DNA of 64,000 bases. Source: Cafeteria roenbergensis. Its lineage: Eukaryota > Sar > Bigyra > Bicosoecida > Cafeteriaceae. Location: assembly GCA_008330645.1 (NCBI GenBank), contig VLTN01000030.1:1-64000 (forward strand), read 5' to 3'. Each line of letters starts with the position of its first letter. The first letter of the stretch is position 1. The translations under genes and the position numbers were made by a program. The notes under the pieces are model-generated. The model was not told the origin of the DNA and did no database searches. It was given only the letters and a program-made list of their open reading frames with translations. This document shows positions 11,273 through 21,775 of this stretch, piece by piece.

Positions 11273-14200
11273 GGGGTTGGAGGCCTTGGCGGCGGTGGCG
11301 CCGCCGTTGGCAGGCGCTCCCTTGCTGGAGGAACCGCCGCGCGATCCCCTTGCAGCGGCCGCCCGACGGGACCTCCCAGCTCTGCCGCCGCCCTCTTCGT
11401 AGTCGTCGTCGTCATCGTCGTCGGCATCGTCCTCGTCCTCGTCGTCCTCGACGTCACTGTCGTCCCCACCTCCGCCGCGCGCGCTCGCGGCGCCGTCATC
11501 GCCCGCCCGCCCGCCCTTGCCCTGGCCAGCCGAGGTGGGCGCCGCAGCCGCAGCAGCAGCAGCAGCCGCCGCAGCCGCAGCCGCAGCAGCCGCCGCCTCC
11601 CTCGGCGCCGTCTTGTCGGCCTGCCTCACCGCGTCGATCATAGCGTCCCGGTCAGCCTGCGCCCTGGCAGCCAGGTGGCCGGCCGCGGTGGTGGCGGCCC
11701 ACTCACCGGCGGCGCTGAGGGCGCCCTCTCGGCCCGCTGTTACGTCGGCGTTGGAGAGCGGGGCGACCACCGTGGTGTTCCACCACGGGCTGAGCGTGAG
11801 GGCCGCCTGGACCACCTGGTCCGCCGGCACTCGCGCCGCTCCGTCGGCCGCCTCGCCCGCCGGCAGGGCGTCCACAGGCCTTCGGCCCTTGTTCTTGGTC
11901 TTGCTCTCCGCGTCGGGCCACCCGCGGCTAGCCTCGCACAGCTCCATGAGGGCCACCGACGTGCCCGGCGGGGCGACGTCGCCGCCCGCGGCGAGCGTCT
12001 CCAGCTCTGCCAGGGCGGCGTCGTTGCCGGCCGTGACCCGGACTTCACGGCCCACGCGCGCGCGCGCCGCCCGCTGCAGGCGCAGGGCCTCCCGGAGGCG
12101 CCGCTCGCCGGCCTCCACGCGGCGGAGGACGCGGATCCACTCAGCGTGGTCGAGCTTGTCCTCGGCCTCCGCCCAGAAGCGCGCGTGGAATCGGCGCACC
12201 TCGTGAGGGGGCATGCCGGGGATCTCCCGGGCGATGGTGGGCACGGCGGCTCTGCCGTGCTCGGAGCAGGCGTCGACGAAGGCCCGGAACTGGGCCGGCT
12301 TCCAGTGGCTGAAGCCGCCGTCGAGGAGGCGGCGGCGCTCCTCGACCAGCTCTGCCGGCATGCCGCAGGTCTCTGCCGCGTCGATGCCGAGGCGCGACCA
12401 GGCGGGCATGTCCTCCACGGCGGGCAGGCCGGAGGCCACGAGGGGCGAGAGGGCGGGGAGACCCGCGGCCCGCCTGTCGTCGCCGGATATGGAGAGCACC
12501 CGGTCCTTGATACGCTGGACGGCGGCCAGGGCGTAGCGGGCCTCGTCCGCCTGCAGGGCGTCGATGGCCTCAAGGTCCACCAGCATCCAGCGCTCCGGCC
12601 GGACCATGCGCGGCAGGCGGGGCATGGCGAAGCGGTAGGCTCTGCCGAGGCGGCCGCGCACCGCGGCGGTGACGCGGCGGCGGAGGGCGCCGACGGTGAG
12701 CGGCTTCTTGGCCCCGCCGCCGCCGCCGCCGCCGCCTCCCGAGGTCGCGGCCCGCCGCTCGCGCCTCCGCGCCGCGATGAGGAGGGTCTCCTCCTCCGCG
12801 AGCGCCGCGAGGGCGGCGACGTCGGCGTCGGCGCGGCGGCGGTTCTCCTCGGCGTAGTCGACGCCCTCGAAGACGCGGGTGGAGCCGTCGGCCTTGTAGT
12901 CGAACTTGAGGTCGAGGGCCGGGGCCTCCTCCGCGCCGGGGCCGGACATGGCCCGCGCCTTTTCGGTGGCGCGCTGGGCGGCGTCGCGGGTCTTGGCCTC
13001 GCCGTCCTCCAGGATGCGATCCACGTCCTCGTCCGTGAGCTTGCCCGACCCCTCCGTGCCGTCGGTGGCCTTGACAATGGCGTCGGCGCCGAAGCGCACC
13101 ATGGCTAGCATCTCCGACTTGGAGGGGCCCTTGCTCTTGTCGGCCAGGCGGCCCTGCTGCACCACCACGGCGTCCAGCTTGAGCTTGACCATGGCACGCT
13201 CCACCACCTTCTCCTCCACGCTGTCCGCCGTGATGAGGCGGTAGACGCGCACGGGGCGCGTCTGGCCGATGCGGTGAGCGCGGTCCTGCGCCTGCAGGTC
13301 CACCTGCGGGTTCCAGTCGCTGTCGTACAGGATGACGGTGTCGGCGGTGGCCAGGTTGATGCCCAGGCCGCCGGCGCGCGTTGAGAGGAGGAAGACGAAC
13401 TTCTCGCTGCCGGGGGCGTTGTACGCGTCGATGGCCGCCTCGCGGTCGTCGTAGCTAGAGTCGCCGTCGAGCCTGCAGTAGTTGAAGCCCCTGACAGCGC
13501 AAAAGTCCTCGAGCACGTCGAGGAGGCGCGTCATCTGGGAGAAGAGCAGGACGCGGTGGCCGCGCGCCTGCAGCCGCGAGAGCAGCTTGTCGAGGAGCAG
13601 GAACTTTGCCGATGCCTCGATGAAGTGCTCCCCCAGCGGGTCCAGGGTGCGGTCCTCCACGCCCTCGAACAGGTACGGGTGGGCGCAGCACTTGCGCAGC
13701 TGCATGATCACGTTCTGGAGGCGGCCGCGGTCGGCGCCGCCCTTGCCCGGCCCCGCGGACATGACGGTGCCGACGTCCCTGCGCAGGATGGAGCGGTAGA
13801 GGTTGCGCTGCAGCGGGGTCATGCCCACGTACAGGAAGGTCTCCGTCTTTGGCGGGAGGGTCTTGACGACCTCGGTCTTGACGCGGCGCAGCATGAAGGG
13901 GCGGAGGATGCGATGCAGCTGGGTGATGACGCGGCGGGTGGCGTCGGCGTCGCCCGAGGTCACGTCGAAGAGGCGGTCGAAGGCCTCGGAGTCGCCGAAG
14001 ACGTCGGGCAGGAGGAAGTTGAGGAGGGCCCATAGCTCGTGCAGGTTGTTCTGCAGCGGCGTGCCGGTGAGGAGGAGGCGGTGCTCCACCGCGAAGGCGC
14101 GCACCGCCTTGGCGAGGGAGGAGCTCTCGTTCTTGATGCGGTGGGCCTCGTCAATCACCAGGTAGCTCCAGGCGAAGCGGCTGAGGCCGGTGCGCTCGCG

Positions 14201-15634
14201 GATCGCCATCTCGTACGTGGTGATGAGCACGTCCCAGGAGCGGTCCTCGGCGGTCTGGCCGGCGCGCAGCTCGTTCGCGAGCATCTCCGCCCGCTCCTCC
14301 TTGGTGCCGTGGAAGCTGAACACGCGGAGGGAGGGGCAGAAGCGGCGCAGCTCGTTGCGCCAGTTGGCGAGGGTGGACTTGGGGACCAGGATGAGGTGGG
14401 GGCCCCGGATGCCGCGGTACTCGAGGGTGTATCCGAGGAGGGAGATGGACTGGAGGGTCTTGCCGAGGCCCATCTCGTCGGCGAGGATGCCGTTGATGCC
14501 GCGGTGCTGGAGCGAGACCAGCCAGTTGAGGCCCTCGATCTGGTAGGGGCGCATGGTGCAGCCCACGATGCAGCGGGGCTGCAGCTCCAGCCGCGGGGGG
14601 GGCTCGTTGAGGTCGGGCGGGGCCGCCGCGCGCCGACCCCCGCGGCGGCGGCCTGCTGGCTTGGCCGGGGCCGCCGCCGCCGCCGAAGAGGACGAGGATG
14701 ACGATGACGAGGAGGAGGAGGAGGAGGAGGAGGAGGAGGACGGGTTGGGAGTGTCGTCGTCGTCCTCGTCGTCCTCGTCAGCAGCTGCGAGGTGCCTGTC
14801 CTCCTCGTCCTCCATGGCGTGCCTGCTGCTGCTGCCGGCGTCCTGACCCCGCCGCCGGTGCAGGGCGAGCTTTTCGGCAGCGGAGCCGGATGCCGCCCCC
14901 GACGAGGACGACGAGGAGGACTTGGTTGCGCCGGCCGCTGCGGCGTCGGCCTCCGCGGCTGCGTCGGCCTTGGCCCCGGCCACCAGCTTGCCCAGGCCAG
15001 ACTCCTTCATAAAGTGCTCGAAGACGTCGCTCTGCTGCAGCAGGTACTGCACGCGGCGGCGCTGGGCCTCGGCCTGCCTGCGGCGGAGAGCCGCCAGCTG
15101 GTCGTCCAGCAGACCGTCGCGCTCGTCCTTGGCCGCCTGGGCGGCTTCCCGGCGGGCTGCGGCGCGGCGCTGCGCTGCCTCGCGCTTCTGGATCTGGGCG
15201 GCGGTGAGCGACCGCTCGGCGGCCGCAGCCTCGGCTTCGGCCTCGGCCTCGGCATCGGCGCGCGCCTCCTCGAGGGCGCGACGCGCCCCGCGGCTGGCCC
15301 GGTCGAGGCCGAGGCCCTGGCCGCTCGCGAGCGCCGCCTCCTCCGCCTCGCGCTGCTGCCGCTGGCGCTGGAGCTCGACAGCCTTGGCGGCGTCAGCGCG
15401 GGCGCTCCACGCCTCCCACGCTGCCCGCTCGGCCGCCGCTTGGCGCTGGAAGGGCTCGCGCCCGGCCTCGTCGAGGGACCGCCATGCGGCCGCCACGGCC
15501 GCGGTGCCGGCAACAGCGGGCTCGGGAGCCGCGTTAGGGTCTGTCGCCGGGGCCGATGACGCCGCGAAGCCCGCACAGAAGATCTGGTAAGACGAGCGCG
15601 CGCGGGGTGGCTCGGGGCCGAGTTCGTCGGCCAT
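9416..15634 (-). CDS. ISWI-type SNF2 chromatin remodelling ATPase
   Basis: 2,072 aa from the ATG at 15634 (MADELGPEPP). The frame stays open to an upstream ATG at 15988, but that extension is low complexity and overlaps G-rich non-coding sequence. Order: an HMG-box-like segment (~13-75: SSYQIFCAGF ... AAAWRSLDEAGREPFQRQA); charged coiled-coil-like helices; SNF2 ATPase with DEMGLGKT (~385), VIDEAHRIKN (~493) and the helicase C-lobe ending DRAHRIGQTRP (~785); a HAND-like stretch; SANT (~1110, FSHWKPAQFRAFVDA); SLIDE (~1570-1632, WTREADAFLLAWVAMEGFG). HAND-SANT-SLIDE after the ATPase defines ISWI. About 370 residues, poly-Ala and acidic, separate SANT and SLIDE. The C-terminus has three 13-residue ALPPVPIG repeats. 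ISWI proteins are usually ~1,000-1,100 aa. Role: nucleosome sliding and spacing in the nucleus. Confidence 0.92.
9623..9735 (-). repeat. 39-bp in-frame tandem repeat in the ISWI C-terminus
   Basis: Nearly three copies of a 39-bp unit start at 9623, 9662 and 9701; the third is partial. The first two are identical over the full unit, pointing to recent slippage or unequal exchange. They encode ALPPVPIG-containing 13-mers; a weaker fourth copy (SSAPYVPIPA) lies next to them. Confidence 0.9.
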
Positions 15635-16897
15635 GGGGCGGGCTTGGTCCGCGCGATGGGGCGAAGCCTCGCTGCGACAAGCCTGCGGACGCGGCACAAG
15701 GGCGAGAACACAAATGCGCACAAGGGGGGAAGCAGTTTGGCTTGGGGGGCGCCCTGGGTGGGGTGGGGTGGGGTGGGGGCGGGGCAGGGGTCGCGAGGTC
15801 GTGTTGCATTTGAACGTCGGCTGCGCGAGCGCCTGCAAACCGCGCCCATGAGCGCCCCGCTCCGCGCATGGGGGCGGGCCGGCGGCAGCGAGGCAGGCCA
15901 GCAGCACAATTGCCCGCCCTTTGGGGGGTCCGGCCTGCTGGGCGCAGCGATGGGCGCGACCTGGGGCGAATCGCGCGCGCGTTCGCAACTCCCCAAGACA
16001 GGCGAGCGAAGACGAGCCGCAAGCGCTCGCCGCGCCGCGCCGCGCCGCGCCCCGCTTCGGGGAGGAGGGCCTGGCGCGCCCGCCCGCGGCGCCCGCCCTT
16101 CCCCACGAATCGACCCAGGGGCGGGGGATCAGGGCCCGTGGGCGGCAGCGGGCGGCGGCGGGCGCGGCGGGCGGGCGCGAGCGGGCGAGGCGTGCGCAAT
16201 CCGAGGTCGCGCTCGAGGAGGCAGCGCTTGAGCCCCCTTGGGCCGGGGAGGCCAGGGGGCAGGGATGCGCACGGGGGCTCGGTCGGACCGAGTGGCACGT
16301 CCCTCCCCCGCAAGCCTGGGCCGCTCAAGGAGGGGGCGATCCGGCGCGAGCCGCCCAAAAGGCAGCCGTGGCTGGCGGCGGCGGCGCGCGGCCGCGCTTG
16401 GGCGCAACTGCGGTCGCCCGAGGCGCAGGGCCCCGGACCCGGCACGGGGGCGGGGGGCGGCCGGCCGTGCCCCGCCAAGTTCAGCTGGCTCCTCCGCCAC
16501 AGGCCCGCGCACCGGCCCGGGGGGGCGGCGAGACGGCAGCGCGCTGCGCCTCTGCTTCACCGGGACGGACTTGCACCCAAAATGAGGCTTGCCGCCCCGA
16601 TGGCGCCGGCCGTAGCTGTGCTCCCCGGAGGGCGGCAGCGCACTAGTGACTCACGAACCTGCTCGACCTGAGAGCGCCGAGAGCTCCCGCGTGCGCAGCA
16701 GTGCCCAAGCGCGAGCAAAGCGCGCCCGCCGAGTCCCAAGCGGCGTCGGCAACGCGATGGGTCCGGGGCTCTGCCGGATGCTTGCCGCGCCCAATATTCT
16801 GGCGCCCTTGCCACGCACTCCCTCGCACGCGCGCGCTCAGGGCGCCGGAGGCCTGCAGGGCCCGGCTGGTCTGCCGCTCGCGGGAGCTTCGCACCCC
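15635..16897. other. Intergenic region between divergent ISWI and ORC1
   Basis: Very GC-rich DNA with no recognised gene. It must hold the promoters of both flanking divergent genes. The only distinct element is the G-run block at 15756-15790 (listed separately). The ORC1 frame is open from 16646, so the right end may be coding if the upstream ATG is used. Confidence 0.5.
15756..15790 (+). other. G-run block able to form a G-quadruplex
   Basis: Seven consecutive runs of three to five G separated by single T, C or CA (GGGTGGGGTGGGG...). This meets the usual G4 pattern with very short loops. It lies 122 bp upstream of the chosen ISWI start, on the strand opposite that gene's coding strand. Any regulatory role is inference. 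Confidence 0.6.
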
Positions 16898-19469
16898 ATG
16901 CCCAAGCGCCCGCGTGGCCGGCCCGTGAAGGGTCGCGCGCGCAAGCCGGCCGCCGCATCGACTCCCGGTTCGCCCGGCGACTCCGTGGCGGCCCAGCGCC
17001 CGAGGCGCGCAAGGGCGGCCGTGCCCATTGTGGACTGGGCGTCTGAGCCCAGCATCGAAAGTGACGGCGGCGTGTCGCCGTCGAGCTCCGACGAGGAGTC
17101 GCAGCCGCCGCCAAAGCGCCGCGGTCGCCCGCCCGGGCGAGCGCGCGCTGCGGCCGCCAGCGCTCCGGCTGCTTCTGCGGAAGAGTCGGCGGCACCCCCG
17201 AGCCCCGCCCCAAAGCGCCGCGGCCGCCCTCCCGGCCGAGGGCGCGCTGTGGCGGCTGCGGGTGACGCCGGCGCTGCCGCCGCCCCGAAGCGCCGCGGCC
17301 GCCCGCCCAAGCTCCGCCCCGGTCCCGTGTCTGCCCAGGGCGCCGACGAGGACGACGAGGCGGTCATCGAGTGGGTGGGCTCGCCCGTCTTGCAGGAGGG
17401 CGGGAACAAGTTCTTCCGCGCGTTCGCTCTGGACGGAAGGCCGTCTGACCCCGTCGCGGTCGGGGACACGGTCAGCTTTCGCGTGGCGGCCGGACACAAG
17501 GACGTCAACCCCGACCGCGTGAGTATCATGTCCTGCCCTGCCCTGTCTGCTTCCGCGCCCCGGCCCAGGGGACCGCCGGCCCGCGCTCCGCCAGCCTGCC
17601 CTGCCCTGCCCTGCCCTGCCCTGCGTGCTTCCGCGCCCCGCGCCCATGGCTTGCCCGTCTGCTCCCCGTTTTCCGCCCACCCCGGCCCCACCGCAGCGCG
17701 AGTGGCTGGGCCGTGTGGCCCGCCTGTGGGAGGACGCCTACGGGGAGTGCTGGCTGCAGGTCGCGTGGCTGTACTTCCCGGAGGAGACCCCCACCGGGCG
17801 CCTGCCCTCCCACCTGCCGGGAGAGGTGTTTCTGTCAGCGCACCTTGACGCCAACACCATCGACGCTGTGGAGCGGCGGGTGGAGGTGCTGCCCCTGCAC
17901 GAGTGGGAGCGGCGGCGGGCGGTCGCGGCGCAGGCCGGCGAGCCCTGGCCGCAGCCCGGCCTCTTCGTCTGCCGGGCGCGGTACGACGTCCGGACGCGGC
18001 TGTTCCGTCCACTGCCGCAGGGCGCGCCGCTGCCGCTTCCAGCAACCGCCGTCGGCGCCGCTGCTGCGGCAGGAGCAGCGCCCAGCGCGACCGAGGCGGC
18101 CTGCCCCGCGGCCCCATCCGCGGCGTCGTCGTCATCATCATCGGCGGCGTCGTCGTCATCGTCGTCGTCATCATCGTCGGCAGCGGCATCGGGCACTGTG
18201 GCTGCGCCTCCAGCGGCCGCCGGCCCCGCGGCCTCCCCCCACGCGAGCGCCTGCCAGCGCCTGCAGCTCTCGTCAGTGCCCGACCGCCTGCCCTGCCGGG
18301 AGGCGGAGCGGGCCAGCGTCCGCGCCTTCCTGGAGGGCGGGGTGCGCGCGGGCACGGCCAAGTCGTCGCTATACCTGAGCGGGATGCCTGGCACGGGCAA
18401 GACGGCCACGGTGAGGGAGGTTCTCGCCGGGCTCAGGGCGAGCGCGGCCGCCGGGGAGCTGGCCCCGTTCGACGAGGTGTGGGTCAACGCGCTGGCGCTG
18501 TCGCACCCCCACCAGCTCTACTCAACGGTGTGGCGTGCGCTGACCACCCGCAACGCGGCGCCGGCGAGGGCCGCCCAGCTGCTCGAGGCGCGCTTCTCGG
18601 CCCCGTCTGCCGGCCGGCGCGCCGTGGTGCTGGTGGTCGACGAGCTGGACTGCCTGGTGACCCGCAAGCAGACGGTGCTCTACAACCTCCTCGACTGGCC
18701 CTCCCGCCGGCACGCCCGCCTGGTGGTGGTGGGCATTGCCAACACCATGGACCTTCCAGAGCGCATGCTCCCACGGGTGCACTCCCGCCTCGGGCTGGCG
18801 CGGGTGGTGTTCCAGCCCTACACCCGCGACCAGATCCGCGACATCGTGTGCGACCGGCTGAGCGGCCTGTCCGTGTTCCGGAGCGACGCGGTCGAGATGG
18901 CGGCGCGCAAGGTGGCCGCGCTCTCGGGCGACGTGCGGCGCGCGCTTCACATCTGCAGGCGCGCGGCGGAGCTCGCGGCGGAGCGGGCCCAAGGCAGTGT
19001 CGCGGGCGCAGGCGCAGACGCAGCAGAGGGGGGGCGGGGAGCAGCGGGGAAGCAAGCCGCGGGCGGCGGCCAGGACGGCACTGTGCGGATCTCCGATGTG
19101 CAGGCCGCGGCGCGAGAGCTGAGCGCCACGAGGCACGCCACGGCTCTGCGCGGCTGCGGGCTGTGGGAGCGCGTGCTGGTGGTCGCGCTGGTGCTGCACC
19201 TGCGAGCGGCGGGGGCGTCGGACGGCGTGCTCCCGGCTGTCCACAGGCGGCTTTGCACCCTGCTTCGGTCGCATGTGGGGCTGTCCGGGGCCAAGCTTCC
19301 TACCCTGGCCGAGGCCGGCGAAATGGCTGGGCGGCTGGGGGATACGCGCCTGCTCCTCCTCGACAACTCCAAGTCGTCGCGCTGGCCGACCTTGCGGCTC
19401 GGGATGCAGCCAGACGACGTGATTTTCGCACTGCGAGAAGACTCACTGTTGTCGAAAATGCTGGACTGA
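16898..19469 (+). CDS. ORC1: Origin recognition complex subunit 1 (BAH plus AAA+)
   Basis: Exons 16898-17518 and 17697-19469, 797 aa. The 178-bp intron starts GTGAGT, ends CCGCAG, is phase 0, and splits the BAH domain (VNPDR joined to REWLGRV). The N-terminus holds three KRRGRPP AT-hook-like motifs plus a related KRPRGRP. BAH runs from about residue 150 to 270, followed by a poly-Ser/Ala linker. AAA+ has Walker A GMPGTGKT, Walker B VVDELD, sensor 1 GIANTMDLPERMLPRV and sensor 2 GDVRRALHICRR. A winged-helix-like C-terminus follows. BAH plus AAA+ with the sensor-1 string GIANTMDLPER separates ORC1 from CDC6. Role: ATP-dependent origin binding and MCM loading. ATG 16898 is chosen because the frame upstream to 16646 has no domain-like sequence; the longer start cannot be excluded. 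Confidence 0.93.
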
Positions 19470-19570
19470 CCGTGTGCGCGCCCGCCTGTGTGCTCGCTCC
19501 CCAGGGTTTGTGCGCGCGCTGCATTTGCAGGCGCCGCTCAAGTCAAGCCGGTGCGCAGTTACTGCCTCAA

Positions 19571-20617
19571 TCATTCACTCACACTTTTGCGGACAGGCAC
19601 CAAACCAGATGATCTGCCGAGTGGCATGATCGCGTCGATAACCGAGTCGTGAAGTTGCGCGTGCTGAGAGCGAGCTGCTGGCTGCGTCGGCGCATGCGAC
19701 GTGGACAGGCCGCCAGAACCGTACCAACTGCCAGGGTCGGCGAGCGTTTGGTCCAGCAGGTCTTCCGCAGCAAACTCGCCGCTGCTGGCCGAACTGTCGA
19801 GCCCCTCGTCTTCCACAGGGGCGCTGGAAACGCTCTGCGTGGCCGCAGTGAGGGGCGCCGAAGACACCGACCGCGTCGGTCTGGGAACCGGTTGCCGAGG
19901 TTCCGGCCTTGCGGCGGCTGCAAAGTCGTCCGGCCAGGCCGGGCGAAGCGAAGCGTCGGGACCCGCCAACGGGCGCCTGGAATCGTCGGGGCGTGGATGC
20001 CCCATCGATGCGCCCGCAGTTCTCGCGGTTTGCCGTCCTGCAGCCCAGCCTGAAACAACCAACGAGCCGGCCTGCGCTCGGGGGTTGCGGGCTGGCTGGT
20101 GCCTCTCGCCACTGCGGCCCCCTCTAAGGTCATCTGTCGGGCTGGTAACGTCTGCTCGCGCCTTCCCGGTGGAGCCAGGCGTTCGAGACGCCACCGAGCT
20201 CGGGCCACGGACGCCGAGGCGGGTAAAACCCCTGCGCCCCTCCGCGCCAAGTCCTCCTCCGCTTCCAGCAAGGTCGCTTCCGTCCACGGAAGACCTGCCC
20301 GTCACCTGGAGCACCGATGGCATCGCGGGCGCGCGTGCGGCCAGAGGCAGCGTTGGGCTACTTTGCCAAGACCTCTCAAGCTCGGGAAACCGAGAACCAG
20401 CTTGCCTCGCGACGAGCCACGCAGCCTGCTTGCTTTGCCGCGAGCGCCTTGCCAATAAAATCTGCAGTGCGTCTGCGGACAACAGGTGGTTTGCTCGTTC
20501 AGGCGGGGGCTCCATTCGCGCGCTTTCGAGAGAAGAACTTGTCAGAGTGCTGGCTGGCCGCGCCGGAAAGCGCTCACATGTTTTCGCCCAAACAACGGGT
20601 TGCGCTAGCGCAAACAT
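19571..20617 (-). CDS. Doubtful Ser/Arg-rich ORF
   Basis: 348 codons on the minus strand, downstream of the papain-fold gene on the same strand. I recognise nothing. It is Ser/Pro/Arg-rich and probably disordered, with a short helical stretch (ADALQILLARRSRQSKQAAW) and an acidic patch (FAAEDLLDQTLADPG) near the end. The plus strand is also open over the same DNA, so the frame may be chance. It could be a real disordered protein, a 3' exon of the gene to its right, or nothing. Confidence 0.3.
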   Translation of the reverse strand: MFALAQPVVWAKTCERFPARPASTLTSSSLESARMEPPPERANHLLSADALQILLARRSRQSKQAAWLVARQAGSRFPELERSWQSSPTLPLAARAPAMPSVLQVTGRSSVDGSDLAGSGGGLGAEGRRGFTRLGVRGPSSVASRTPGSTGKARADVTSPTDDLRGGRSGERHQPARNPRAQAGSLVVSGWAAGRQTARTAGASMGHPRPDDSRRPLAGPDASLRPAWPDDFAAAARPEPRQPVPRPTRSVSSAPLTAATQSVSSAPVEDEGLDSSASSGEFAAEDLLDQTLADPGSWYGSGGLSTSHAPTQPAARSQHAQLHDSVIDAIMPLGRSSGLVPVRKSVSE

Positions 20618-20834
20618 TGTCCGGGTTCGCGAGTCATGTCGTCCCCGCTGCTGTGCTGGGCAATCGGCGGACGCCTCGCTCGTGGCTAGTTGCGCGCGAA
20701 CCTACGAATGCGAGGCAGCGCGCCAGCTGTGTGAGCGTGGGCGCGCAGTGCTGCAGCGCCAAGCCGACGGCAAGCGGAGTCTTCTCTGCCTGGTTCCGCG
20801 TCCCGGCCTGCCGGGGCCGCTCCAGCAAGCAAGA

Positions 20835-21548
20835 CTATGCAGTTCGGTCGCGGAACCACAACGTGCCCGCAAGCTCCACACCCGATGCAACCTTGCGCAC
20901 AGTGCGGTCCCCGCCCGCCATGAACGACGGCCCAGCGCTCGCCATGTCCAAGCTTTCGTCCTCGGTCATCATCCCCGCAGCGCGGTACAGCGACGTCACG
21001 AACTCCCCGGGAACCGTGCAGCCCGCGCCAGCCGGGCCGTGCCGGACCACGGCAGCGGCCCACGCGATTGGGCTCTCGCTGGACCGGCCCGGGCGCTCCT
21101 CGGCATCGGCGGTCGCGCGCCTCAGCTCGGCGCGCTGCTCCGGGGTCAACGGCTTTGCAAGCTGCCTGACGACCACGTTATAGGCTCGGGAGCACACGAC
21201 GCGTTCCTCGAACGGCCGAACGCGCACGGCGCCAAAGGCTGCCTCCGCAATGCAAGTCTCCCCGCGGCGTCGCACGATGATGCCGGCGTGGTCGTACTCC
21301 TGCCCGCTAGCCGCCTTGGCGCCGAGGCAGGCGGCCGCGCCGCACGGGTAGTACAGCGCACAGTTGCGCGAGAAGAGCACCAGGTCGCCCTCCTTGAGGC
21401 TCCCGCTCATCACGTCGTCAGCGGACCCGGGAGAAAATTGCCGGCGCCGGCCGACTGGAAGGTCGTGCCGCTCACGGTACACCACGCCTGCCCATACCAG
21501 GCCTGCCGCCGTCAGGATCCCAGCGCCCAACTTTGCTTGCAGTGCCAT
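20835..21548 (-). CDS. Membrane-anchored papain-like (NlpC/P60-LRAT-type) protein
   Basis: 237 aa from the ATG at 21548 (MALQAKLG). An N-terminal hydrophobic helix (residues ~8-24, GAGILTAAGLVWAGVVY) should anchor it. The fold markers are EGDLVLFS (53-60), YDHAGIIVR (85-93) with the candidate catalytic His, and GEFVTSLYRAAG (181-192). The last block corresponds to the 'CSEFVasLY' element of circularly permuted NlpC/P60-like amidases of the YiiX type. In those families the nucleophile Cys lies two residues before the Glu; here that position is Pro180, and the nearest Cys is 177. Activity is therefore uncertain. The substrate is unknown; relatives act on lipids or peptides. It is divergent with the CIR_N gene, 227 bp away. 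Confidence 0.6.
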   Translation of the reverse strand: MALQAKLGAGILTAAGLVWAGVVYRERHDLPVGRRRQFSPGSADDVMSGSLKEGDLVLFSRNCALYYPCGAAACLGAKAASGQEYDHAGIIVRRRGETCIAEAAFGAVRVRPFEERVVCSRAYNVVVRQLAKPLTPEQRAELRRATADAEERPGRSSESPIAWAAAVVRHGPAGAGCTVPGEFVTSLYRAAGMMTEDESLDMASAGPSFMAGGDRTVRKVASGVELAGTLWFRDRTA

Positions 21549-21775
21549 GCGTCCGCCTGCAGCACTCCGGGTCGCGCTCGGCACCAATGTGCAGCTCAGC
21601 GGAACGCCTGCCCCGGCTGCGGCTCTGCAGAATGCTCCACAGCGCGCGCCGCCCGTGGCCAGCGCACTCTCGAGCACCCCGCGGGAGGAGGAGGCATCGC
21701 CCCGACCCGTGCAGAGGTGCCGCTCGGGCGCACAGGGGCTTGCGTGCCTGCCGCGTGCGCCCCTCGGGCGAGAGA

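Noticed and set aside
9401-13108. A 1,235-codon plus-strand ORF antisense to the ISWI gene
   Set aside because: It is Arg/Ala/Gly-rich with no domain, while the opposite strand has clear SNF2, SANT and SLIDE motifs over the same bases. Long antisense frames are expected at this GC content.
15635-15988. Extending ISWI to the upstream ATG at 15988
   Set aside because: The added 118 codons are Pro/Arg-rich, overlap the G-run block and carry no domain. The ATG at 15634 directly precedes HMG-like sequence.
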